Positions 9,370-20,052 of a stretch of 64,000 nucleotides of DNA are shown here, in pieces. Each line of letters opens with the position of its first letter. Within the stretch, counting starts at the first letter, position 1. The stretch lies in the NCBI GenBank assembly GCA_032358165.1, contig JAALGY010000053.1:1674001-1738000 (forward strand), read 5' to 3'. The position numbers and the translations under genes are program-made. The DNA comes from Diplosphaera chodatii. Taxonomy: Eukaryota > Chlorophyta > Trebouxiophyceae > Prasiolales > Stichococcaceae. The notes under the pieces are model-generated. The model did not search any database and was not told the DNA's origin. It worked only from the letters and a program-made list of their open reading frames with translations.

Positions 9370-12067
9370 ATGTTGGGACGGGCCATATGCGGTGAGAACA
9401 TGCAATCTTGCACCGATATGTTGTGTGCGCATGCGCAGCGCAGCGCCAATGTCACTCAAGGCTCTGTCCGGTGTCATGCAGGCGCGTTCATCATGATCAG
9501 CCTGGCTGGGCTGTTGTACGGCTGCACGAGCGGTACCTCGACTGCATGGCAGCTCGCCACCAAGGCGTCTGGCAGCAGTCCACAAGCTCTGCACGGACAT
9601 GAGCACCTGGCGGTGACTCGACGATATCAGCCAGCAGCCCACGGAGTCAGCGCAAAAGACAGGACCACGTCAGTTCCTGCGGCAGCTGAGCATTCAAAAG
9701 CACCCAGCGCTGCAGAAGGCGGTGCAATCGGCCGTCAGCACGTTGCGCCGCAGCAAGCGACGCGTCCCATGGGGCAGCGCCACAGTCTACACAGCGAAAA
9801 CGGCCTAGACCGCTTGCTGCTGGAAGGTCGGTTCAGTGGTGACCGCCAGAGTGGGGAGCTGGCATTTGAATGGTCCCTCAGCACAATCAGGTGCTGATTG
9901 CAGTGGCACCAGCGTGTTGCTGCATACATGCGCATGCACTGGAAGTTTGACGACCCCAGTGTCCATGTGGCTCGCCAGTGCAAGCCGAGACTGATGGACG
10001 CAGCGACTCGGTGTCCGTGGACACCGAGTCTTGCATGCATTGCACCAAATCATCATGTCACTCTGCTGCCGTGCACGCAGGGCGCGCTTTGAGGGGACAG
10101 CCCTTGCAGTGGATCTGAGGCTGCTGCGCGGCGGGCCAGACTACTACGCCGTGCAGCTGGATGGCGGCCGGTCGCGCACCATGGAAATCAACAGGGGGCA
10201 GACGCGCCTGCAGCTCTTCGAGGAGCTGGGACCTGGGGCGCATGAGGTCTGCATGTTGCAGACCCTGTCACAGCAGAGCAATGGGCTGTGTTTCCGACAA
10301 GGACATCGGTCAGGAAGATGAGGCAGCGCTTGACACTTTGGGTGCCAGCCAACGTGCATGCCTTCTTGGGATGCACGGTCAGGTGCTGTGTATGATGCCT
10401 GATCCCTTTTCCCGCAGAGCGCAGGTCTCTATCACAAAACGCACTGAGCCATCCACCTCGACCGCACTCTTCTCAGGCTTTGTGTTTCCGCTGGGAGGGA
10501 GGCTACTCGAGGTGAGCCACATGCTGCTCTGGACCGAGCATGCAGCTGTGCACGAGCCCATGCTGCTCGCTGAGGCACACCACACACCTGACCAGCTATG
10601 CGTATCCAGACAACACTTGGTGCACTTTACTTGCTCCCCCTGGCAGTGCAGGCCCCTGCTCCCCGGCCTCGCCGCATCGAGGTCATAGGTGACAGCAGTT
10701 GTGGCCTTTTGTGGCCAGCGACACCAGACATGCAGCTAACTGCAAGACATCACAGGTCACACCTCGGCTCCTGAGGAGGTTCCCTTGCCACCGCTGCCCA
10801 GGGGACAGTATCAGCGCTGGCTATGGCAACGAATGCCACAGTGAGCACATGCCATACAGCCCGAAGATGACAAATTCATTCATGAGCTTCGGGGCGATCA
10901 CCGGACGTGCTTTGGACGCCGAAGTCCGGATCGTGGCCTGGTCGGGTGTGTCACTGCACAGGAGGCACTGCAAGGGTTCCACTATGAGCTCGCAACCCGG
11001 GTGTTGCAGCCCGAGTATGATGCCAATGCCGGCGCCTATCTGTAGCGACGCAGCGCTTTTACATGGAGTCTGGGTTGCTGCATCAGGCAAGGGGCTGTAC
11101 AGAAACGCAGATCACAGCACGAAGGGCACGATGGTCGCACTGTGGAGCCGCACGCTGCCGGCCCTGCAGTTCAAGCAGGTGGGCAGATGCGGTTGTTGCT
11201 GGTGTGCAGCCGACCATGTGCACGGCATTGCGCATCGACGGTCATGTGTTGCCAGGAGCGACTCTGCTCAACCCTCAATTGGTTTCCCTATGTGATATAG
11301 CGGTGGAACTTCGCAGCTTGGCAGCCACACATGGTCGTTGTAAACCTAATGACGAATGACTACACGCCGCCGCCGCCAGCATCAGATGTGATGGTGGCAG
11401 CCTGGCTACGTGAGTTGGGGCTCAAAGTAGCGCTACCTTCTTCATGACCTCTCATCCTGAGTGTTGCTTGCGTCATGTCTATAGCCTGACATATGCGAGC
11501 ATCTGGCTGCCAGGGCTTCTGCAACTCATCCGCAAGAAGTACCCGGCAGCAGCCATCATTCTCACCCTTGGTAAGCGAGGCTATGGTGAACACTGATCGA
11601 ATCCCAATCTTGTCGACTTTCCGCTAATATCCCTGTCAGCATCGTCTGCAACACACCATCAGCGCTGCTGTGCTTGTGCCGCAGGGCCCATGATGAACGA
11701 CAGTTACCCGCCAGCGTATCCCGGCTGTCTTTCTAAGGCGCGTGAGGTGCTGCAGCGAGCTATACAGGACACCGATGTACAGAATGTCACACTTGTCGAA
11801 TTTCCAGAGGAGGTGGGCACTCGTGCTGATGTGTGTGGTTTTGCCATCAAACCCAGCTGGTGCTGAGTCTCGGTAAGGAACGACATATGCAGTCATGTGG
11901 CTGTGCCCCGCATACTGTCAGACGTCAACTGATCTACATGCATACCTGCACTACTGCAGCACACCCTGGACCTGCCGCTGGGGTGCACCGGCCACCCATC
12001 TGTCCCTGTGCACGAGGTGATGGCGGGCCATCTGACAAAGGCAGTGCACAAAGTCACTGGCTGGTAA
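9370..12067 (+). CDS. CE2-type GDSL/SGNH carbohydrate esterase-like protein
   Basis: Exons: 9370-9391 and 9482-9890 (start region tentative), 10081-10246, 10425-10511, 10652-10688, 10802-10945, 11087-11178, 11256-11291, 11325-11409, 11514-11570, 11685-11812, 11960-12067; 456 residues. A hydrophobic segment (FIMISLAGLLYG) near the N terminus suggests a signal peptide or anchor. The N-terminal jelly-roll part is recognisable (EGRFSG, RFEGTALAVDL, HEVSITKRTE). The SGNH domain follows: VIGDSISAGYGNEC (nucleophile Ser), AWSGKGLYRN, NLMTNDY, GPMMND, GCTGHPSVPVHE (His). This order matches bacterial and fungal family-2 carbohydrate esterases, which deacetylate polysaccharides. Two blocks deviate: the usual GTND Gly is Met, and the Asp two residues before the catalytic His is Thr. 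All introns are GT-AG. Confidence 0.85.
10005..10030. repeat. perfect 12-bp inverted repeat in an esterase intron
   Basis: GACTCGGTGTCC and its exact reverse complement separated by two bases (GT), inside the intron between 9890 and 10081. Confidence 0.8.
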
Positions 12068-12447
12068 CAGGCAGCTCATGGCGATATGTAAGATAGCGTG
12101 AACCACCATTGTTTGACACCATCAAGTCTTGAGGTTAGACTCGAGCAGCTTGCACTTGCTAGGGGTCAATGTTCGCAACGAACTGAACGATGCTGGACCA
12201 ACGAAACCTTGCGTCCCCATCTGGCACATCAAAATGATGGAGGCTGTTGCAATCGCGCCACCAGCTGCCAAAGCACCAAGACTGACACTGCCTACGATAT
12301 GTGCACTCAAACCTCTCGCACTCACTCCCCCAAAGAATAGTCTGCAGTGTGGCTGGCCTCTGATCACCGTAAATGCTTACTGCTTGCAAGTAGCCTGGCT
12401 GGGCACGCGGCAACATGCTGTAGCCACAGCTAAATAACGCCGATGGG
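12068..12447. other. convergent 3' spacer
   Basis: It lies between two convergent stop codons and should hold both 3' UTRs. Apart from the TGTAA at 12087 nothing distinctive is visible. Confidence 0.5.
12087..12091 (+). terminator. TGTAA polyadenylation signal candidate for the esterase gene
   Basis: TGTAA 20 bases after the esterase stop codon; a very short 3' UTR would result if it is used. Confidence 0.35.
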
Positions 12448-15400
12448 TCAGTCAGGGTACAGCCGCCCCGCCACCCGGCCATACAGGTTGTTGAAGAACA
12501 GGCACGGCGTGGCAGCGTCCATGAGATTCACCTGCAGGCAGCACCAAGCATACACTCTTGCATTGCCACAGTGCCCGTGGGCGTGCATTGCTGCAGAGTT
12601 GCCGTCGGGGTGACCAACCATGTGTCACACAAACTGCATGTTGGCATTGCTGACCATGTCAGCTGCAAGCATACCTGGGGATCAAGTCCAGTGGCAAAAC
12701 CGACTATCACGCACACCCCCAGCACCAGTGCTGCATAGCTGCTGTCGATCGCGACCTGCATCCACCATGCATTTCGCTGGCATCTGTGCTGATCGTCGCT
12801 GCAGGCGCTTGTAGCAGGTGCTACCAAGGAACCCCGCAAGCAGCTCCCACAACCATCTGAGCGTCGTGCTAACTCTAGCGTTAGCGCTGCACCTCGTGCT
12901 TGCGTGCCAGCCGCAGCACAGCCTTGAGCACAGCGTCCACGTTGATGCCGTCCCTGGTATCAATCCGACTTGCCCTGTGGCAAACACATAGGTGCTGCGA
13001 TGTTTCCCACCAGAAGCGTGCTGTCAACCCTGCTTGTTCTCTGGCTGCGTGGTGTGCGCGCAGATGAGATCTTGCAGTTTGCCTTGCGTCACCAGCGCTG
13101 CTTGTATTGAACAAGAGTGAACAGCAAGATATGCACGCATGCATGCAGTGTCGTTAGAAAAATGCAACATACCGGCGGAACAGCTGGACCATGTCGTGCG
13201 TGAAGCCATCGCGATCAGGGCACGCTGCATTGTTGCCCATCAGCAGCAGCAGCTCTGCTGCACGCTCTCCGTTTCCTGGGCACAAGGTGGTCACTCTTTG
13301 CTATGGGTCAGTAACATGACCTGACAGACAGGGGCACTCTCGACACGGCCAGTGTCCCTGTGCACAATGATGGAAAGAAGACGCTGAGCATTTCAAGGCT
13401 TCACATCCTGACTGTCATCCTACCAGCAGAGATGGCATGAAGGAAGGAGATGAAGTGGTGGCGTACAACAGGCGTCAGCTCCTCGGCAAGTCCGAAATCC
13501 AGCAGCGTCATTTGCAGCCGCACCTGCAGTCAGAGGTGCTGATCACCATTCCCAGGATCCGGCTACATCGCTGAACAGGCTGCAGGCTGTTGTACCTTCG
13601 CCGTCTGCACAGTGAGGAGCACCCGCAGCAGGGCGGCGCAGATGCTGCTTCAGGGCGGAGTGGACCTCACTGCAAGCGCACCTGCTCGCCAGAGCCAGCA
13701 GCGGCTGCCTCAAGCGCTGCCGCGTCTGCAGCTTGGCCCGCCTGGGGAGGATGCCAGTTCAATGTCGGTGCTGTTCATGACGGCAGAGCGCATGGTGTCT
13801 CTGTCTTACCATCTCTGTGCACTCATGTGGATGGCACATGCTGGTGACGTGCCTGTGTCTGCTGTCTGCAGATGAAGATGTTGCCCGGGTGCAGATCTGC
13901 GACACACCCACAGAGCGCGCCTCAGGCCATGGTGCCCATGTTCACTTGAAAGGGATTCTCGCAAGCGTGCCGATGCCATGTGGAATCTGTACAAGATTGC
14001 AGCCTGTTCGCGCCTGTGTGCACATAGTTGTCCACCAGGAGCATCTTCAGGTATGCATCGACGCCCAGACCCACGACCTGTTGCAGGTTCAGCCATCAAA
14101 TCAAGGTTGCAGGTGCTGCTGAATTTGAGACTACGGCATGCACACATTGGCAAAGGCGGACAGCAACATCTGCAATCCCAGCATCAGCCACGTCAGCTTT
14201 CCAAGGTGCTATGGTCTGTCATGCTGCCTGCATAGGCCGACAATCAATGCGAAAAGCCAGTTGCCTGGCTTACGACGTGATGCAAGAATAGGGACGATGC
14301 AGCCAGCACCTGGGTGTTGAAGGGCGCAGGGCGGCGGATGAACTGCTCTACGCTGACGCCCGGCTGGAAGGTCTCCACCAGCACTGCTGCAGATACCCAT
14401 GGATCCTGCATGCAGCAACAGCAGCACTTGCTCCATGCCCACATGTACAAGTGTCCTTGCCCCTTCTCATGACATCGCGTCCCTTCCAGGTGAAGCAAGC
14501 AGCCGGCCTCCTACAGGGTGACTACAGGCCTGCTGCATAGGCGCACACCGAATTGGGGGACAACGTGCGGAGAAGAAGAGGATCCGAAGTGTAGCACTAC
14601 TGCTATTACAACAGAGCGGCATGCAGGAGTGCCAGGGTGTGTCGGTGCCACACACTCACCACGGGGCGGGGCGCAGTGATGGAGTCGGACAGGGCGCGGA
14701 AGTTGTATAGGAAGCGGCGGAGGTGCGCCGCCTCGACCCGCAGGTCCGCCTGCGCCGTCATCGTGTTGCTGAACTGCGACACGCTCTGCTCCAGGCTCAG
14801 ACCCTGCGGGTTCAGCGCCGGTAGCCTTCGAGATGGCACCGCATGTCAAAAACAGGTAAGCAAGCGGACAGCAGCTGGTCAAGCAGGCTTGTCGATGTAG
14901 CACCATTTGCGGGGCGTTCTTCCGCAAGTGGGACATGCATGCGGGTTGATGGACACCTTGAGGGCCTTGAACTTGGAGGTGGCGCGGGCCAGGGGGATGA
15001 GCAGCTGGAAGTCCTGGATGATGCGGCGCTCCACGCCCGGGTGCCGCACCTTCACCGCCACCGTCGTCGCCTTGCCATCCACCCTGATCACCGCCTTGTG
15101 CACCTGTGACACAGCAGCCGGGAGCTGAAGTCTGCGCTTGTACCGCAGCTGCTGGCGTCCCTGGTCTGGTGCATACATGCACGACTGCAGCTTGTCGCTA
15201 CGGTCTTGTGTGAGCAGTCATCCACCCACCTGCGCAATGCTGGCTGATGCAAGCGGCTGCTCCCTGAAGCTGTCGAAGATGGCCTCGATGGGGTGCCCGA
15301 AGGAGCGCTCAATTTGCAGGCGGGTCTCCTCATATGAATGCTGCGGCGCGTCCTGCTGGAGCGCCGTCAGGATCTCGCACAGATCCTGCAAATGCAACAG

Positions 15401-16559
15401 CGACCACACAATGGAGTTTGCACTGCGTTTGACAAGTTGATGAGCGTGGGTGGTGCCCAGCAACTCAAACACCCATTCATGAGCAGTCCCAGCACATGAG
15501 CATGCTCGACATCTGTCCTGAAACAGGTATACAGGTATTGGGAATGGAGGATCCAACCCGGGTTGCATGGCTTCAAGGTACTTGTGCAGCTGACCACATG
15601 CAAAGGCACCTCGGGCAGCAGGTCGGGGCGTGAGCTGGCCCACTGGCCCCACTTGATGAAGGCGGCGCCGCTCTGGCGGCAGCCGAACAGCAGCAGGTTG
15701 AAGGCCGCCCTGCGCAGCGCAGCACCCTGCGGCGGCCCCGAATTCCCCGTCGCCAGCACCTCCTGCAGCGCCATGTGTTCAGCAGTATGTCTCGGTCGAA
15801 CTACCGGCAGCGTGCACACGGATGGTCCTAGCTGAGACATACGAACAGGCGCTGATGTGCTGCTCACTGTGAAACAAAACCGTATGGTGATCTTTTGCTC
15901 AGCAGCAACGCAGCAGTCCACACTCATCGAGGCCAGCTGTCCTCTGCAGCAGCTGGCTGCGACTTGCCTCCACAACAGGCGAAGGTGGAGGGGTTTCCGC
16001 CTGCGCCACCAGGCTGCTGGCTGGCCCGACATCCACACCGCCATCTGGCGCTGAGATGGCGACAGGCGCCTCTGGGTCAACCTCAGCAACTGCCTTTGCT
16101 GCCTGCAGCTGCGCTGCCTGCAAATGCAAGTCTGCATGTTCGGCACCATGTGCAAAGCTCGACCGGCTGTTTCGTTGGGAGCTCCACACTCCATGAAGTA
16201 GCGTACATAACAGTGGAGGAAGACTGGGTCAGCATCATGATGTGCCAAACCGCACAGCACATGCCTCACAGCATGGCGTAGATGCCAACACCCCACCTCA
16301 GAACCTGACTCCTGCTGTCCCGCTGGGATGCAGGCCGCGACGAGCAGCAGCGGAACGCCCAGCAGCAGGAAGGGCGCGAAGACGAGCAGCAGGTATATGG
16401 CACGAAAGAACAGCGCCAAGCGCTCGCTGCCGGTGAGCCGCGCCTCCTGCCGCCGCAGGTGGTCCGCCCGGCCATACAGCGCAGCCAGCGGCTCTGGGTC
16501 CTCAAACGCCGGCGCCAGCGCCTGACAGAAGGCGGGCACGAGGGTCGATGATGTGGTCC

Positions 16560-16599
<40 letters not shown>
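12448..16599 (-). CDS. ABC1/UbiB atypical kinase, ADCK2-like
   Basis: Supported exons (transcript order): 16305-16599, 15610-15762, 15230-15385, 14957-15103, 14660-14803, 14310-14405, 14014-14077, from 13896, 13424-13523, 13173-13275, 12893-12953, 12675-12755, 12448-12531. The stretches 15.9-16.15 kb and 13.59-13.9 kb may hold further exons I could not fix. Motifs: FIKWGQWASSRPDLLP (KxGQ), PLASASIAQVHKA, VAVKVRHPGVE (ATP-binding Lys), VLVETF, VHTDLHPGNIFI (catalytic loop), TLLDFGLAEELTP (DFG). These define the ABC1 family; the hydrophobic segment before KxGQ and the C-terminal LDP..NLMDAATPCLF are ADCK2-like. Such proteins act in mitochondria or plastids in prenyl-lipid metabolism. The chosen start is an ATG followed by twelve CTG codons. 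The intron after VHT begins with GC (CAG|GCGCGA). Confidence 0.82.
16561..16596 (+). repeat. (CAG)12 microsatellite at the ABC1 kinase start codon
   Basis: Twelve perfect CAG units. On the gene strand they read CTG x12 directly after ATG, giving Met followed by twelve Leu. Confidence 0.9.
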
Positions 16600-16706
16600 G
16601 CAGCTTGGGGAGGCGTTAGGCCAGCGGGCCCTTCATGCAGCTGGCGCCAGACCCTGCCGCATGTGGGCGAGCCAACACAGCATTTGTATATTGTCCTGTC
16701 CAAAGT

Positions 16707-19635
16707 TCAGCAGCCCGTGGACTGCTCGACCACCCCGTGTGCACACGCGCAGAGCCTCTTGCCATTGTAGCCCACCTTGTGTACTTCACTGTCAGCATAG
16801 GCGACTGAAGGCTCTGCCGTCAAATTGCTGGGTGCTGGCAACCCCGGGGATGCATCAGCAGCAGACGCTGCGTCAAAACTGCCAGCCTGTGCAGAGCCCT
16901 GCAGCAATGCAGGCAGCACATGAGGCAGGGTGTGTGTACACCATGCTTATGGCGAGTATCCTTGGCTTTTTGCAAGAGGTGCACGGATATCACACTCACT
17001 GATGCAGCGGTGAGCGCCGAATCCGCAGCCTCTGGCAAAGCGGGCGCACTACCCAGAACATCACCAGCTGCAGCAGCACTTATGCCCTGCGAAGCCGCCA
17101 GATCTCGCATCTGCATCATAAGTGGAGCTCAACTGTTGATATCTATGTTTGAACCCAAGGCCTATGCTGCTGCACACAGACATTGCAGTGCAAATGTTTG
17201 AGGCTGGAGGCAGAGGGCCTATGTATGTCACACCTTTCGTGACACTACCTCCAGCTCCTCCTTCGAGCGGACGGTCAGCAGCCGGCTGGTCGCATACATG
17301 GGCTCACAATCAGGTGTCCTGAGGCCAGACATGTCATCACCCTCTCCTTGGGCTGCCCCTGCAACGCCAACGAACTGTAATGCACATGTGAGCATTCGAC
17401 TGGGCGGCCGCAGCAATTTCTGCTGAATATCTGAACGCACATGCACGCACGATGCACACCTGCTGGCGGGTGCTGAGTTGCTGCACGACTCCGGCCCGAC
17501 CGCTGCTTGCTGCCTCGTCTGCCAGAAGCCTGGGCATTGCTGCTGCCGGCGGCCCCAGCTGATGCTCTACGGGCTGCTGCCGCTGCGGCTGCAGCTGTGG
17601 TGCGCTGTTGGGCCGCCGCCTGCTGCAGTGGGCCTGCAATGACATGCAAGAGCGGCATCACGGCAAGCCAGAGGATTGGAGCAGACAGCAGACCGCAAGG
17701 TTATAGATAGTATGTTGCCCTGCCAACCACCAAGGCTAGTGGAGGCACCTGCCCCACCTGAGGGCAGCGGCTTGCATGGCGTGCCGACTGCTTGCTGTGG
17801 CTTGGAGGGCTTTGAGAAGTCCCGCTCCTCCAACGTGCGCCGCCGCGGGATGGCGACCGAGCCCCAGACATGGATGCCGTCCTCACCGCGGCCCAAGCCT
17901 GTGGCTTGCACAGGTCCCATGGTGCCTTGGCTCGTAAACGACATGCACTATGCTGCCGTCTGCTGGCCTCGCCGTCAGCCCGTGCTGTGCACAGGGAAAG
18001 ATGACAACCAGCAGCAAGAGTACCACTTGCTTTCACCTGCAATGAGGCTGCTTGGCCACAAGGACTCGGGCACGCCGGCCAGCGACTGAGGGCCGCCACC
18101 GCGGGCAGTGGCAAAGGACAGCAGGCTCTGCACGGCCGCGACGCCACCAAGGGGCGGCTTGTCGTGCAGGTCGCCCAGCAGCGGTGCTACGCGCTGTGCA
18201 GCCCACTTGTGCCGCGCGCGCCATGCAGCCTCCGTTTCTGGGCCCCGCCGGACAAGCCCTGCAGCATTGACGCCACATCTCTGGCTCAAACAAGGCGAGA
18301 AGCCTCCCAGCATGGTACTGAGCACAGCACACACATTCAGAGTGGCTGTATTGCAGCCTCCAGGATCTGAGTCAGAGGCATGTGCTTGGAACGCCTCAGC
18401 ACGAACAGCTGCAAGCACCTGTGGCAGCGCGACGTGCGGTCTGAGCATAGCCTGAAGACAGCGTCACTGACGCAATGAGGCAGCGCCCTAGATGGTACAG
18501 CCGCTCGTCTGCCACCCACATTGTGAGCGCCCCGAGCCCCAGCATCGCTGCAGCCGTGCAGAACTCGTGCGTGGCCTGGCTCGCAGCCTTGGCACCTGTA
18601 CACATGGATATAGATCATATTCACAGCGTTCGCCTGGTTGCATGCACAGAGTCCCACTGTGACTCTGCTGTTTTGCGCCTCTAGTGGTCTGCGGATGGAC
18701 GGAGATGCACCACAGTGCTGTGACAGCCAGCCCGCTCTATGCACAATGCAGTGCAGCTGCCACAGGCCACATACCATTGTACATGGCGCCATTTTCCCGC
18801 AGGTTGATGCGCAGGGAAGGCCTCCGCAGGCTCCACCCCCGCTTCTGTGCGCTGCGGCGGCCGGCCATGAAGACGCTGGAGACGGCGCCCGCCACTGCCA
18901 TGTTGCGCAGCCAGGGGCCCGCCGCGTCTGGGAACAGCAGGCCCAGGAAGCCGAGAGTGGCTGCGTTTTTGGCCAGCACCAGGGCACCTGCTGACCAGCC
19001 AGGCAAATTGTCAGAGCAGGCGCAGCAGCAGGATGCAGGAGTGTCAGTCGTTGCCGCGTTCACCGTGCGATGCCCGAGCACGCAGCATTGCCACTCACTG
19101 TCTGCTTTCGGGAATGTGCTATGGCCGCTGGCAGGCGGCCGCCGTGCCTCGGACCCCGTCCGCACGCTGACCAGCTGCAGCTGCACATCTGGCTGCGCTG
19201 TCAGGCCCAGGCAGAGGCGCAGCGCCATGGGGAACTCCACCTCGCAGTCCTCGAGCCGGATGGCTGCGTGCTGCAAGCCGGTGTGCGGCTGTTGCTCCTC
19301 GGCCCCTCCATGCGGCCCGGCCGCCCGCGGTCTGGACATGTGACGAATCACCCTCAAATGACCGGCACCAGCAACATGAAGGTCAGACACCCAAACGTGG
19401 TGTGGGTGATGCTGGATCCACACCTGGGAACAGGTTGGTGCAGCGCTGAGGCGCCATCATTGAGCGTCAGCGGGTCCCACACCAGCTGTGGCAGCACACG
19501 CGCCAGGTTGCTTGGCTTGCCCCGCTCGTGCTGCTTTGCTGAACGCACATCACTGCCTTGCGCCCCGCTTCGCCTTGCAAAGAGGCGTGATAGATCAAAG
19601 CCTCCTGCGCCCTGCGGCTTCAAACCGCCCGCCAT
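16707..19635 (-). CDS. unidentified multi-exon membrane protein
   Basis: Ten exons join in frame: 19424-19635, 19099-19331, 18775-18987, 18468-18595, 18037-18418, 17758-17925, 17460-17633, 17234-17358, 17000-17110, 16707-16898; about 645 residues. I do not recognise the family. The first two exons look soluble. Exons 3-4 hold three hydrophobic stretches (LVLAKNAATLGFLGLLF, NMAVAGAVSSVFM, FCTAAAMLGLGALTMWV) separated by a basic loop (RRSAQKRGWSLRR). The C-terminal half is soluble, with an Ala/Arg/Gln-rich low-complexity exon (17460-17633) and a charged helix VRSKEELEVVSRK. The long exon 18037-18418 may contain an unremoved intron. The last exon may instead splice at 16776. The stop lies 107 bp before the next gene's ATG on the same strand, so fusion with the kinase gene cannot be fully excluded, though no in-phase junction was found. 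Confidence 0.55.
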
Positions 19636-20052
19636 GCACCCTCAAAGGTCGAAGGTTTCGACCGTCATCGCCCCATCAGCACGACGGTGTTGTTCCTGGT
19701 GCCGTGGCAGTGTTTCAAACCTCCCGCGCCTGATCATCAAGATCGTGCCAAGCCATGTGCATCCATTGCATAATTTCAACAGCAACGTCAGCGAAGTACC
19801 GTACCCCCTCACTCTCGCCCCTCACACTTCACGTTCTTCACGATGAAGCAATCAAAGCGTCTGCAGGTTGCTGCTTCCGGTCTCGTACATACGTGCGCAA
19901 GTTCTACTTGCAGCCTTGCGTGCCACGGTGGCAGGTAAATTTGAGATCTTCTGCAACGCTTGGTTGGACACTTCCAACCCAGCTGACCACTTTCGCCAAC
20001 CACACCGGGGCATAGTCAGGTAGATTGTCGCCTGACAAAGCGACTGGTAGCC
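19636..20052. promoter_or_regulatory. bidirectional promoter region upstream of GLDC and the membrane-protein gene
   Basis: 417 bp between two divergent start codons with no coding signal. No TATA-like box is obvious. Confidence 0.5.

Noticed and set aside
16559..16776. Single fusion gene joining the unknown membrane protein to the ABC1 kinase
   Set aside because: The upstream gene's last exon ends in phase 0 or at a stop, and no acceptor in matching phase precedes the kinase coding sequence.
18684..19846. Plus-strand ORFs over the unknown membrane-protein gene
   Set aside because: They are shadows of minus-strand exons that join in phase through ten junctions.
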